Origin: Chitinophaga skermanii
GTDB lineage: Bacteria > Bacteroidota > Bacteroidia > Chitinophagales > Chitinophagaceae
Length of the DNA stretch: 64,000 nucleotides
Assembly: GCF_003259335.1 (NCBI RefSeq)
Contig: NZ_QLLL01000003.1
Span: forward strand, 620,001-684,000
Direction: 5' to 3'
Below, piece after piece: positions 42,701 through 47,186 of this stretch. The stretch's first letter is position 1; each line of letters starts with the position of its first letter. The translations under genes were made by a program, and so were the position numbers. The notes beneath the pieces are model-generated. The model saw only the letters and a program-made list of their open reading frames with translations, was not told the DNA's origin and ran no database searches.

Positions 42701-43438
42701 ATATTTATAATCAGTTTGACAGTTATTCGTGAATACATCATAACCGTTCAAGTTTTGGAACCAAGCGGTAAAGTTATATACTGCACCAGGGCAAAGGTTA
42801 TTAATTTCTTTTGTGTAGAAGGTACGTGCATCGTAATCAGAGTTAGCGATCAACATACCACCATTTGTATCACCGGTATGGTCACCAGAGTTTACCCATT
42901 CCGGTCTACCACCGGATCTTGAGTTGTAATAAACACAATACTCGTTATCTGTTAAACTATTTGTAGATTGGTAATTATAGGTAATAGTACCTGCTGGCAA
43001 ATCACGTCTTGGGCCACCGGTAGCGAATGTACCAAAGGTTTCCTTGAAGTTATTAGCACTGGTATAAGTACCCAAGCACTTCTCAATAGCACAGTCGTAC
43101 ACCGTAATCGTCTTGGTAACGGTCCGGGTTTGGTTACTGGAGTTTCGCATATCCAACTTCACCGTATAGGTACCCGTTTGGGTTAATACCACGGTAATGG
43201 ACCTGCTGTTATTACTTCCGTACCGAAACGGCCCGTTTACAGTGGTTCCGTTGGGTGCAGTAATCGTCCAAGTAACACCATTCACAGCCGCTGTGTTTGT
43301 GAAATACGAGTGCATGGAAGCATAACTGTCCTTACATACCCTGCTTGGTGCGGAGAATGTCGCGGTTTGTGCCGATGCCCTTGTGGCAACGAAAGCGAAT
43401 AGGACTAGGAAAAAATAGCGTAAAAATCTTCTCATCAT
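21722..43438 (-). CDS. Giant secreted HYR-like repeat protein with T9SS type-B sorting domain (7,238 aa)
   Basis: One uninterrupted frame encodes a protein of roughly 750 kDa. Order: signal peptide (1-23, ending ASA); an Ig/PKD-like domain (about 24-113); a lectin-like domain (about 115-330, with AWFQNLNGYDVF and GGCGNDIAIDDIAFEYC); several Ig/PKD-like domains (about 330-1130); about 70 HYR-like repeats of 78-86 residues (about 1130-6705); about five to six Ig/PKD-like units of the DLGPDVNVC...TGATTQRITV kind (about 6710-7140); and a C-terminal domain with IPNVFSPNGDGKNDIF, IYNRWGQLIY and GWDGTYNGQ, the gliding-motility-associated T9SS type-B signal. T9SS would export it across the outer membrane to the surface or medium. 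Adhesion or a surface filament is plausible, not shown. Each repeat has four cysteines, suggesting disulfide bracing. It is monocistronic, with a terminator after it. Confidence 0.93.
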   Translation of the reverse strand: MMRRFLRYFFLVLFAFVATRASAQTATFSAPSRVCKDSYASMHSYFTNTAAVNGVTWTITAPNGTTVNGPFRYGSNNSRSITVVLTQTGTYTVKLDMRNSSNQTRTVTKTITVYDCAIEKCLGTYTSANNFKETFGTFATGGPRRDLPAGTITYNYQSTNSLTDNEYCVYYNSRSGGRPEWVNSGDHTGDTNGGMLIANSDYDARTFYTKEINNLCPGAVYNFTAWFQNLNGYDVFTNNCQTDYKYAGVTFNIRNKSNGALIKSFTTYDVSMDLNGPAWQQYGGSIRLLPGQESLILEIVNLNPGGCGNDIAIDDIAFEYCAPKIFSYIDGLNYDKDAICQGAPIRLTSEIDPINYFQDPVYFWQTSTNGTTWTTVSGAGYSGINTPTLDIASGVLNNVGTYYFRLMVNEDGNSNACYTPSNMVVLTILAKPQITVTEPRICEGNSTKLSVSPTNYDAYSFTGPNITPIAGVNYEVNVKPTVTSNYSVVATANYGNGKSCSETTSATIIVDTKPTVNLGPNITTCVNNPITLDAGDQGSNTILWTWTGTSSGSQSGGRTLNFTPTTNGTWNYVATVTNGACVVKDTVVVTVSAAPTATITTPTSPLCVNTVLVRAGAVANPNVGSWSIVGDPLGATLSPGSAANQVNVNNLPPDQPVTVRWTVTNTSLTNCSSFREVVVTYKAPPGPSDAGPDQTQCGSNVFTMAGSTPAADENGRWTVISGTATIGTATSPTSTVTVTGSPARLVWTLRHNDNSCGTGADTVVLTTATAPTLNVGAGIATCIGATGANVNVPFTVTNAPTRYDLVASTPNALPGFTNITNAAIVASPLVINIPAGTPAGVYNFTMTVRKDGVNCSATQNFTVTVNEASTTPTVSAPPASICAGTSATLSITAGSVGTGGNWTWYSGSCGGTLIGSGPSVTVTPSVTTTYYVRAESAGACGNSTCVPVVVNVDATPTTANAGGSKEQCNTATFTMTATAPTVGTGTWAIVSGSPTINNINSPTTTVTVPVGTTAVITWTVRNGACTSNIDTITLRNLNPISNNTISSAQQICAGNTVNPLTGASLSGGNGTYTYVWERSTTSATGPWTTIPGATSATYTPTSVTQTTWYRRTVTSGACSSVSNVIAVTIYSNAPVATNPAPITTNCVSGTDYTTLFTAPTFTHADGIAFTVAFRDTTINAVCVTTIRRTWTATDICGKTGTASQTITVQDTTRPTFTGVPANVTVSCELPIPARVNPTATDACSTPTVVFKETTAVGTCPVKQIIRRTWVATDACGNVDSAVQIITVTDTVRPTFVNPPANKTIRCTDANPVDVLTATDNCGAATVVYQGQVLSGTSCNRIIVRTWKATDACNNETEYHQTITVIDDVKPVFDFVPANVTLSCEQPRPVVNATATDACNNVTVRYLGETRINGACNNTFTLTRKWVAEDDCHNTDTATQIINVVDNTAPTWTSLPADENLSCEDPIDMPTVTATDNCGTATVTLVRTDRVNGACINSYELRRLWRATDECGNFIEHTQVITVTDNTPPTWDALPPTTLSVECDNIPAPDVLTATDNCGNARVTYLGEVASGATCARVLTRTWRATDTCGNFVTFTQTINISDNTKPVFTSTPANVTVSCESIPAIATPTATDNCGTPQVQYLGEVRTNGSCLNNYFLTRTWKAVDSCGNEETISQIITVIDTTAPVLHGTPADTTVNCGNVPAPANVTATDNCNPAPRVVFTEVTIPGACANAMTIVRRWTATDTCGLTSQYIQTITVQDTTRPTFNNLPNNITIDCGDAIVDPVVTASDNCDTNPTVTFTKNRTAGTCPTIEVWTYVFTARDACGNTSTATRTITVQDTTKPTFVNLPGNTTVDCGTTVVDPVVTGADNCDPNPMVTLTKRTIAGTCPIKEVIEYTFIVRDACGNADTARRTVTVQDTTKPVLVGVPAAITVNCDNVPAPVTVTATDNCDPNVPVVYNQTRTNGACPNTYTLTRTWTATDLCGNTITGTQIVSVQDTTRPVFVNLPANRTVDCGTTIVDPVVTATDNCDDAVAVVMTKTSVAGTCPTIETITYTFTATDSCGNVATATRTLIVQDTTKPVLIGVPLDRTVDCGSPIVDPVVTASDNCDNSVTVVTTKYTVAGTCPIKEQIFYVFTATDACGNIQRDTTIVTVQDTTRPVLIGVPAAITVNCDNVPAPVTVTATDNCDPNVPVVYNQTRTNGSCPNTYTLTRTWTASDVCGNTITGTQIVSVQDTTRPVLVNLPANRTVECGTPIVDPIVTATDNCDAVVPVVMTRSSTAGTCPVIEVITYTFTATDSCGNTTTAIRTVTVEDHTKPVFVDFPADTTVNCSSIPAPAIVTASDNCDANVTITVNDVEKNKTCEGSFIIERTWTATDDCNNSFTRTQIITVQDTTKPTFTFVPAAVTVSCESIPALGTPTATDNCSNVIITYLGEAKSNVICDNSYTLTRTWRAADNCGNEAFATQIITVRDTTAPTFIAVPANVTVECDQIPAIVTPTATDNCAGNVTVTLIGEVKSNIVCATSYTLTRTWVAADVCGNRDTVSQVITVEDHSLPTFNNTPANVTVLCGNIPAVPTVTASDACGTANVIYEGETVKDSICANGYTIVRTWRAVDSCGNFVVATQEITVVDTVKPMLTGAPANVTVECHNIPAPATVVATDNCDTNPTVTMTETRIDGACLNAYQLVRVWTARDACGNTDSVRQIITVQDNTPPVLNNRPANVTVECSSIPAPATVTATDNCSGNVRIDYQQTIQPGTCEGQYNLLRTWTATDTCGNSVSYTQTIFVRDTTRPVITGVPTDITVSCDADLTPATPTATDNCSGAKLVLTEQITNVLCEGSYTLTRTWTATDSCGNVATATQVITVRDQVSPVFTFVPADTTVNCGATIPVGTPIATDNCSTVSYTYVDNRINGNCIGNYTIERTWTATDKCGNFTNAKQFITVRDTVGPVITGVPADTTVQCDNIPAVATPTATDNCGTATISFSTNIIDRVCDNTYTIVRTWVAVDDCNNETRREQRIRVIDTVPPVFTGVPASVTVNCDAIPPVRPPVAADNCSNVTVTYRERFSDTLCLGSYTITRTWTATDLCGNTTDAVQVITVRDTVPPVFNNVPQSVTVACDAIPAYVAPTAIDVCGTATVTMVRTETIGNCPGNYTIKYVWTATDLCGNTATAEQIITVEDKVAPVFTGIPAAVTVDCGHIPAVANPTATDNCSTATITFRQDSIPGACIGSYQIRRTWTATDSCGNAHAESQLITVVDTQAPTIVGAHPDMTVDCSNIPAAPSLTAFDNCGTATITLHVDTIAGACRGSYDIRRTWTAVDDCGNTSTAEQIIHVRDTKAPVLSGIPANVQVECGHIPPVATPTATDDCGTATVVFQGDRIVPGTCEGRYQIIRTWIATDDCGNSSSQSQTINVVDTQGPVFSGVPASVTVNCGNVPAVVTPTATDSCSTNVNVTFIETTNAGACAGSYSILRVWTATDACGNISYARQTITVIDTVPPVIMGLPAEITASCENVPGFTTPTATDNCSGAKLTFRDTKTTTACPGEYTLTREWTAVDSCGNRTIASQVIKVIDTIPPVLTGIPANVTVECNNIPNVAVPTATDNCLAVTVTYRADTVRGNCAGRYEITRTWTATDECNNSVSRSQVITVVDQTAPVFTHVPGPITVDCDNVGTIVEPTANDNCGTVTITYRDSTVAGACTGSYRIIRTWTATDDCGNAANAQQVITVEDHKAPIFTFVPANITVECSNLPIMQQATATDNCGTVTMTYAERRVSRGCPNNYDIIRTWTATDDCGNAETATQTVTVQDVTPPVITNIPAAITVQCGNIPLPVDPTATDNCGDVTMTMAEVEIARSCTGTYTLQRTWTATDSCGNTATATQLVYVVDDQKPVFSNVPADTTITCESLPFMVVHPDATDNCGTVDLVMRETRVLGTCDNQYTIVRTWTATDDCGNFDTYVQRINVVDTVKPVITGLPANLTVTCYDAVPPMPTLYATDNCGTATLVARQDTTGGACPGNFTITRTFTATDACGNTSSVFYTITVRDTIAPVITGVPANIRVSCEGEAPMGTPTATDNCGSATITYADTKVPGTCAGNYTINRVWTAKDQCGNTSTATQVITVYDSIAPVLRNVPNNVTVACDNIPAVPVVSAIDNCSGARVTMVADTVQGACIGSKVIRRTWTAVDSCGNTSTATQTITVEDRVAPVITGVPANITVSCDNIPAPATPIATDNCGTATITMRADTVLGSCPGAYRITRTWTAVDDCGNTSTAIQTIDVEDRVRPVFSNVPGTITVDCDNIPAAVAPTATDNCTNVTVTMREDTTAGRCAGTYTITRVWTATDECGNQATARQQVNVVDRKAPTFTFVPASVTVECDAVPAYVPATAVDACGNATVTVTTQRINGTCAGNYTIRYTWVATDDCGNRSAAVTQTINVVDRTKPVFTYIPVDTTVSCQFAPYKGTPVATDACGTVTITSSTRKEDVTCTGRYTLIHTFIATDACGNRDTAVQRVTVIDTTGPVITGIPAEATVPCNNIPRFVTPTATDNCGSASLTFTDQRIDGSCARNYTMIRTWTATDDCGNTTTAQQIIHVVDNQAPVFTGVPASVTVACGAVPPVQHPTSKDACGTVTQTFSEVIIPGSCPGNYTITRTWIATDDCLNADTAVQVITVVDNVKPVLNGVPRSVTVSCSQIPAVANVTATDNCSTATFTFREDIIKGACPGNYTIERVWIAADSCGNVDSAKQVITVVDFTKPVITGVPANVTVNCDNIPAPATPTATDECSGATLTMVADTVRGNCPGNYTINRTWIAVDSCGNEERATQVITVQDRIRPVFTFVPADVTVSCDNIPAVVPPTATDNCSNVTITMTTDTIKGSCIGQYTIVRKWTAVDECGNPATAQQTITVEDHTAPTFDRIPADTTVDCKSVPSPATVTATDNCGTATVTVQESKQVGACAGTYTLTRLYTATDDCGNSTTHTQIITVRDTTAPVFTFVPADTTINCDQIPYISNAVATDDCGTVTITVDNRRTNGSCDNNYTITRTWTATDDCGNAVTAVQTIHVQDTTKPVIMGVPANVTVECDNIPAVATPVATDNCGTAGIVFRTFETPGTCVGTKVITRTWIATDACGNVDSVSQIITVVDTKAPVFTSRPADVTVSCENIPANANPVATDNCSTITYTFRQDTTSKTCANTYTIVRTWIATDECGNADSVRQTITVRDITAPTFLTPVPANVTVECDAIPTPVTMIANDNCTASSNITITVQDNIDSIPGACGNNYIIRRVYTATDECGNFTSLTQTIRVEDHSKPSFTLGAPADTTVDCHAIPSMPTTLPVSDNCNPTGMNVTVVGKEVRVNIPGACANNYKLIRTWTATDACGNVDSVSQTITVVDRTAPTFVGTVPANITINCDEDLTQPDLTAVDNCSDATKVTVTKNQVRQAIPGACANNYQLIRTWTATDECGNDTTVTQIVTVVDNTKPTFTTAAPADTTVQCGAVPTQPDLTATDNCTPATDLVITKAERIDTIPGACANNYRIVRTWTVRDLCGNDTTLTQIITVADTTKPVFNMAAPADTTVDCHAIVPQVDLTATDNCSGNVAVVKSSNVEIIPGACGKNYVMIYTWTATDACGNVAELHQRVTVQDTSKPVFTVVIPTELTVSCDSIPAFENLNVIDNCGNPGDITVTRTQRFEDIPGACANDYRIIRTWTATDLCGNTAVFTQTITVEDRIAPVFDMTMPTDTTINCGDALPTAPAITATDKCSRVKPVVTFTETREDGNCAGNYVIVRYWSAQDSCGNKVEHTQRITVQDTVKPVFTTPAPANQAVSCNNIPVQADLTATDNCSGVTITKSNYTIPATNGCAGGYQLVYVWTATDGCGNADSTRQIITVIDDVKPRITSPIPADTTVDCSNIPVAPVLNGIDDCGSITNLPVTVRDSIILIPGACANNYRIERKFIVTDACGNFEEKIQIITVQDTIKPQFLNPPADTTVECNAIPAQTNLAVTDNCSDASKITQSFGFTIEREPNACGNNYDIIRTWTIVDECGLTSTHTQRVRVRDNSKPRFLQPAPADTTVMCDRIPPMNQVLSAVDNCSSPSDIIVTRKEVKDTTNGHCSYVLIRTWTATDLCGNDTTLTQRITVLDTVRPVFTSPAPADVTVDCGNIPAPVVMTATDNCTELKDLVFSHFDSTVAGACAGQQTITRTYVVKDKCGNQATAVQIIHVVDTTKPVFTGTAPADVTLDCGQVPVQVTIPAVDNCSGVNVVMSQDTVYTPGDCRNSYQLIRKWTATDGCGNTTVLSQTITVIDRVAPTFTTTKPADVTVDCGNIPAPVNMRAIDACSGQVYDVAPKDSIINVECANTYMIVRTWMITDECGNPAILTQNIKVEDKVKPVINTNGLPTNVTISCGALPPVATLTATDNCTLPANIVWKDSTYAETVNGACVNGAYKIVRVYTATDECGNFSTFTQTFNVVDTEKPRWVIAPPADTTYNCEDYNYFVPNVTAIDDCAGNVAVTHTFTKDYMSATCLSSYMIKHTWTAKDACGNTISHTQVITVLDNKRPEFTIQVPATLTVDCNNIPVQVSIPATDNCTPATDIKYTVSSRIVGDPKACTYQIVRTWTATDYCGNGNVMTQTITVQDTTAPVIAQAPADITLNCGDAIPAPATLSATDNCDATFPRNATFTQDPYTVDNCNGYTIIRRWNIADACGNVAVERVQRIVVNGCGQPVLGPSIPAVCASNPVFTVPVVGTVQNPTYTLVSVTPAGAVQTPLSQASNQFNLGNATTATFTVKDGVSGCVSNPVSYTLQYNPAPSVDLGPDVNVCGTTTQVTLDAGNANAGYQIKWSTGATTQRITVNQAGTYYVTVSNGTCAATDTIKVIVGELTHTDIPDKLICVGGSTTIDATTTGATYLWNTGATTAKITATAGGTYWVRIAKGACTITDTVKVTEVTPPSLSLATDTTICPNSSIVIRALTNAPIVKWSSGETTPMIVVTKPGDYTVTVSNGACVLSAVIHVKPRPQATLELGPDRYMCAGNRITIDARTPDAANYLWNDGDRNPIKVFDQPGQYILTILDRYCDNVIADTLNIFTGGIPKVDLGRDTVLCAGTTITLKPTLTDVSTLRWSDGSTGKTLTITQPGTYTVQAFNDCGTASDIINVVGTICESDPTIPNVFSPNGDGKNDIFKPGINGPMYNYELRIYNRWGQLIYTTNDATKGWDGTYNGQQVEIGTYVWWLSYSKSQNGQLYVLKGDVTVIR
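23330..40060 (-). repeat. About 70 tandem ~240-bp coding repeats (HYR-like)
   Basis: I counted 69 units beginning with D-x-x-x-P, plus one divergent first unit. The consensus runs DTTxPVFTGVPANVTVxC, then IPAPATPTATDNCG, a strand pair, GxC, YTITRTWTATDxCGN and TQxITV. The units fall into kinds: the common RTWTATD type; a YTFTATD type with IVDPVVTATDNCD (units 9, 10, 12, 13, 15); and longer ones near the C-terminus (units 53-58 and several later) with IPGACANNY. Coordinates are approximate to about 30 bases. Confidence 0.9.
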
Positions 43439-43864
43439 ACTAACAATTGTGTGAAAAAACTGGTCGAAAGGGAGGGTGTGTTAATGGGGTTTTCCCTGTC
43501 CGGTTAATGAAATTGTTAGTCGTCTTGAAAACTTCAGGATGCTACTAAGTGCCTGAAAATCAGTAGTGTAAATAGTCTTCATAGGTAATTGGTTTGTTCG
43601 ATATGGCCTCAATTTTCTACAATCTGAAATTAAAATTAATAATAATATAGAAAATAAACAAATACATTATTGTCCTAACGCGTTATTTATTTACGAGTTG
43701 GCTGTTTATATAATATATATATAATGAATATGAATATGTTATGCAATATGCTGGTTTCTAGATAATTTTATAGATATTTGTAACTGATTTTTAATTTTTT
43801 TTTCTGCTGTGTATGGGTTTTATAAAATATTTCCCCTACCTTTGCAGACCAAATTTGATGTAAG
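43439..43864. other. Divergent AT-rich region between giant gene and rpmI
   Basis: These 425 bases hold no gene. The half near rpmI (43,620-43,830) is very AT-rich and contains the rpmI promoter. I did not find a matching TAnnTTTG element for the giant gene on the minus strand. Confidence 0.6.
43837..43844 (+). promoter_or_regulatory. -7 promoter element for rpmI-rplT
   Basis: TACCTTTG matches TAnnTTTG exactly, 20 bases before the rpmI start codon. It shows that rpmI-rplT have their own promoter here. No E. coli-like L20 leader structure was recognised. Confidence 0.7.
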
Positions 43865-44062
43865 ATGCCCAAAGTAAAGACTCATTCCCGTGCTAAAAAG
43901 ACGTTTAAGGTGACCGGTAGCGGAAATATTAAGCGCCCGAAAGCTTTCAAAAGTCACTTATTGACTAAGAAGGCAACTAAAAGAAAGCGCCACCTGAGAG
44001 GCAGCAGCTTGGTTAGTGATGCAAATCTGAACCTAGTTAAAAGAATGCTCCGCCTCCGTTAA
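43865..44062 (+). CDS. rpmI: Ribosomal protein bL35
   Basis: This 65-residue basic protein has the bL35 motifs [35 protein letters not shown] and [10 protein letters not shown], at normal length. It is part of the 50S subunit. rplT follows 33 bases later. In many bacteria the gene directly follows infC; here infC lies about 33.7 kb upstream and rpmI has its own promoter. Confidence 0.98.
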   Translation: MPKVKTHSRAKKTFKVTGSGNIKRPKAFKSHLLTKKATKRKRHLRGSSLVSDANLNLVKRMLRLR

Positions 44063-44095
44063 TTAATTTTTAACACATTTTAAAAAGCATATTAT

Positions 44096-44440
44096 ATGCC
44101 TCGTTCAGTAAACGCAGTTGCGTCCAGGGCCAGAAGAAAGAAAATTTTGAAGCAAGCGAAAGGCTTCTATGGCAAAAGGAAAAATGTTTACACAGTAGCA
44201 AAGAACGTCCTTGAGAAAGGTTTAACGTACAGCTATGTTGGTCGTAAATTGAAGAAAAGAAACTATCGCCAACTCTGGATCGCACGTATTAACGCTGCCG
44301 CTAGAGCTGAAGGATTAACATATTCTGAGTTCATTCACAAACTTTCTGCTAAGAACATTGATCTTAACAGAAAAGTATTGGCTGATTTAGCTATGAACGA
44401 ACCAGAAACTTTCAAAAGCCTTGTTGCTTCTGTAAAGTAA
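44096..44440 (+). CDS. rplT: Ribosomal protein bL20
   Basis: This 114-residue basic protein matches bL20 throughout: [51 protein letters not shown] and [18 protein letters not shown]. It is needed early in 50S assembly and in E. coli also represses its own operon; whether it does so here is unknown. It is cotranscribed with rpmI and convergent with ispE, the stops being 11 bases apart with no hairpin between them. Confidence 0.98.
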   Translation: MPRSVNAVASRARRKKILKQAKGFYGKRKNVYTVAKNVLEKGLTYSYVGRKLKKRNYRQLWIARINAAARAEGLTYSEFIHKLSAKNIDLNRKVLADLAMNEPETFKSLVASVK

Positions 44441-44451
44441 TTCTCTTAGCT

Positions 44452-45270
44452 TTATTTTATTTTAAATACTCTATAGCCGGTTTCGCTCCAGATGCCGGCT
44501 ATATTTATTTGCATACCCTTCGGAAATAATCCCAATACCGCCGAACCGCTACCGCTCATACTAGCATACACCGCCCCGTTAGCATACATCTCCTCCTTGA
44601 TCTTTCCAATCAAAGGATGCTCCTTAAATACAACCTCCTCGAAATCGTTGCTCACTACGTTGCGATATTCCTGCACATTACTCCAGTTAATTGCTTTTAA
44701 CGAATTCTCAGGCGCTTTAATATGTAACTGTTTAAACGCCCAACCCGTATTTACATGCACCCCGGGATGCACGATCCACATATCATACTCGCTCAAGTCA
44801 ACCTCGATAGGTTCCAAGATCTCGCCACGACCATAAGCTATACTCGGCTTATTCTCTATGAAGAAAGCACAATCACTTCCCAATTGCGCCGCGTAGACCA
44901 ATAACTGTTCCTTGCTAATGCCTAGCTTATACTTGTCGTTCAATAACATTAAGGTAAAGGCCGCATCTGAAGAACCTCCTCCTAAACCGGCACCCGTAGG
45001 TATGTTCTTATGCAGGTGCATATGTACAGGAGGAAGGGAAGGGTAGTCGGCTTTCAACAAACGGTAGGCTTGTAAACAAAGATTGTCGCCATCGGCACCC
45101 GGGATCGCAATCCCGCTCATCGTGAACTTCATTTCCTTGGCGGTTATGATCTCCAGCACGTCTAACAGGGGAACTGGGTAAAAAACCGTTTCTAAGTCGT
45201 GGAACCCGTCAGGTCGTTTACCTAATATATGCAAACCGAGGTTAATCTTACAATTTGGGAATACTACCAT
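44452..45270 (-). CDS. ispE: 4-diphosphocytidyl-2-C-methyl-D-erythritol kinase
   Basis: This GHMP-family kinase phosphorylates CDP-ME in the non-mevalonate isoprenoid pathway. The start at 45270 gives MVVFPNCKINLGLHI, the normal IspE N-terminus; an ATG eight codons upstream adds residues outside the family. The ATP-binding GHMP motif PTGAGLGGGSSDAAF is near residue 90. The C-terminal motif is MSGSGSAVLGLF. The length is 272 residues, in the usual range of 260-290. It is transcribed alone, downstream of the bifunctional-nuclease-like gene. Confidence 0.95.
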   Translation of the reverse strand: MVVFPNCKINLGLHILGKRPDGFHDLETVFYPVPLLDVLEIITAKEMKFTMSGIAIPGADGDNLCLQAYRLLKADYPSLPPVHMHLHKNIPTGAGLGGGSSDAAFTLMLLNDKYKLGISKEQLLVYAAQLGSDCAFFIENKPSIAYGRGEILEPIEVDLSEYDMWIVHPGVHVNTGWAFKQLHIKAPENSLKAINWSNVQEYRNVVSNDFEEVVFKEHPLIGKIKEEMYANGAVYASMSGSGSAVLGLFPKGMQINIAGIWSETGYRVFKIK

Positions 45271-45352
45271 ACAATCTCGAATAGCTACTAACAAGAAAGG
45301 CTAGCATACGCCGGCCTTTCCATATTAATGAATCAAATATCTTTTATAACAA

Positions 45353-45958
45353 TTATTTGCTTTTACGGCTGTTGATTTCATCACGGATGGCGATCGCGCG
45401 GATGTAATCTTCTTGTTCCAGCACTTCTTGTAAAAGTGTGTTCAGTTCTTCTAAACTTAAAGTGCCTAAATTATCGTCGCCACCACGTTCATGCTCTGAA
45501 ATGGAGGGCGCCGCTGGCGTTGTTTTTGTTGTTTTCTTGCCGGCAGGATCTTCCAATAGGATGCCTGCGCTGTTCAAGATGTTCTCGTATGTATAAATAG
45601 GGCAACCGAATCGTACCGCTAATGCTAAAGCATCGCTTGTGCGGGAGTCGATCTCGATCGTGTCTTCGTTATTTGAGCAAATAAGCTTGGCGTAAAAGAT
45701 GCCTTCTTGCAGGTTGCTAATCACGACTTCATGCAATTCAATGGTGAATGCATTCATGAAGTTTTTCATTAAATCGTGGGTTAACGGCCTACTGGGCTGC
45801 ATTTTCTCCAAGGCAACAGCAATTGCTTGCGCTTCAAAACCACCGATAACAATCGGCAAGCGGCGTAAACCATTTACTTCCCCTAACACCACTGCATACG
45901 AATGTGTTTGTGTAATGCTATGCGATAAGGCAACTATTTCCAATTCTATTTTTCTCAT
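45353..45958 (-). CDS. Bifunctional nuclease family protein with C-terminal UvrB/UvrC motif
   Basis: This 201-residue protein has a BFN/DUF151 domain (about 1-130: LPIVIGGFEAQAIAVALE, RPLTHDLMKNFMNAF, IDSRTSDALALAVRFGCPIY) and a C-terminal UVR-type helix pair (about 165-198: LEELNTLLQEVLEQEDYIRA, IAIRDEINSR). A low-complexity Thr/Ala/Pro linker joins them. Related BFN proteins have been reported to have DNase/RNase activity, but the biological role in Bacteroidota is unclear. UVR motifs mediate protein-protein contacts, for example with Clp or Uvr proteins. No operon partner is evident. Confidence 0.88.
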   Translation of the reverse strand: MRKIELEIVALSHSITQTHSYAVVLGEVNGLRRLPIVIGGFEAQAIAVALEKMQPSRPLTHDLMKNFMNAFTIELHEVVISNLQEGIFYAKLICSNNEDTIEIDSRTSDALALAVRFGCPIYTYENILNSAGILLEDPAGKKTTKTTPAAPSISEHERGGDDNLGTLSLEELNTLLQEVLEQEDYIRAIAIRDEINSRKSK

Positions 45959-46060
45959 ACTATCAATGCGTTAGCGCTGATGTTTATATCAGTGTAGAAC
46001 TGTGAAGTTAGAAAAATAATTCGTATTCAAAAAAACGTACAGCTATCTTTTTAGTGTTCG

Positions 46061-46127
46061 CTTAAAAACGATGGCTTTTACTGCCTTGTTAGCGTTATCA
46101 AATCGCGCTCCAAGTAGCAAAAGCCAT
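46061..46127 (-). terminator. Terminator-like structure after etfA
   Basis: On the minus strand ATGGCTTTTGCT (46127-46116) and AGTAAAAGCCAT (46082-46071) form a 12-bp stem with one G-U pair and a long loop, followed by CGTTTTTAAG. A second, perfect hairpin overlaps the etfA stop codon itself: CAACTAAGCTG (46141-46151), loop CTT, CAGCTTAGTTG (46155-46165). Confidence 0.7.
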
Positions 46128-46158
46128 GGCTTATTATGTGCAACTAAGCTGCTTCAGC

Positions 46159-47130
46159 TTAGTTGGCTTTGTATTTCTTTAATGCTTCGGTTAATTTCGG
46201 CACTACTTCGAATGCATCGCCTACAATACCGTAGTCGGCTGCTTTGAAGAATGGCGCTTCTGGATCTTTATTGATAACCACGATGACTTTACTACCGTTT
46301 ACACCGGCCAAGTGCTGGATGGCACCAGAAATACCGATTGCGATGTATAAGTTCGGGCGAACCGTTAAACCGGTTTGACCAACGTGTTCGTGGTGTGGTC
46401 TCCAACCACTATCAGATACAGGGCGAGAAGCGGCTGTAGCGGCACCTAGTACGTGTGCTAAATCTTCTACTAAACCCCAATTCTCTGGTCCTTTCAAACC
46501 TCTACCACCACTTACAATAATCTCAGCTTCCGTTAATGGCACTTCACCACTTACCGTTTCAACTTTCACCACTTTCACTTTAAAGTCGGCATCGTTGATG
46601 GCTGGGCTGAATGCTTCTACAGCAGCTGTACCACCAACCGGCGCAAGGCTGAAGGTGTTCGGTAATACAGAAACGATTTTCTTAGCCGAGCTGATGCTTA
46701 CTTTCGCAAATGCTTTGCCGGAGAATACGTTCTTCTTTACAACGAAACCGTTGCTAGTGTCGGGCAACTCGATAGCGCCTGCCACTAAACCTGCTTTTAG
46801 GCGTGCCGATAAGCGGGGAGCGATGGCTTTACCCGAGAAGTTATGTGCGAAGATGATTACGTCTGCACCTTCTTTCTCTGCCGCTGCTGCCACAACTTTC
46901 GTTACAACGCCCGGTTCGATATCGTTCAAACGTGCATCTGCTACGTGTAATACTTTTGCTGCACCGTAGTTACCCAAGCTCGCCAATTCATCATTGCTCA
47001 CTTCACCTACTACGATTGCGTTCACTGCAGTGCCCAATTGCTTCGCAACGGATGCACCGTATTGTACGGCTTCTAAAGCCGCTTTCTTTATTTTTCCTTC
47101 GTGTTGATCTGCGAATACTAATACCGACAT
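46159..47130 (-). CDS. etfA: Electron transfer flavoprotein alpha subunit
   Basis: This 323-residue subunit binds FAD and, with EtfB, carries electrons from acyl-CoA dehydrogenases to the quinone pool. The FAD-binding C-terminal half is clear: GGRGLKGPENWGLVEDLAHV, RPVSDSGWRPHHEHVGQTG, NLYIAIGISGAIQHLAG and VINKDPEAPFFKAADYGIVG. The gene follows etfB by 56 bases on the same strand. Its stop codon is inside a perfect 11-bp hairpin. Confidence 0.97.
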   Translation of the reverse strand: MSVLVFADQHEGKIKKAALEAVQYGASVAKQLGTAVNAIVVGEVSNDELASLGNYGAAKVLHVADARLNDIEPGVVTKVVAAAAEKEGADVIIFAHNFSGKAIAPRLSARLKAGLVAGAIELPDTSNGFVVKKNVFSGKAFAKVSISSAKKIVSVLPNTFSLAPVGGTAAVEAFSPAINDADFKVKVVKVETVSGEVPLTEAEIIVSGGRGLKGPENWGLVEDLAHVLGAATAASRPVSDSGWRPHHEHVGQTGLTVRPNLYIAIGISGAIQHLAGVNGSKVIVVINKDPEAPFFKAADYGIVGDAFEVVPKLTEALKKYKAN

Positions 47131-47186
47131 GTTGAATTTCTTGAAAAAGTTTACAATAATGGAAGAATCCTTACCTGGCGCGTGAA

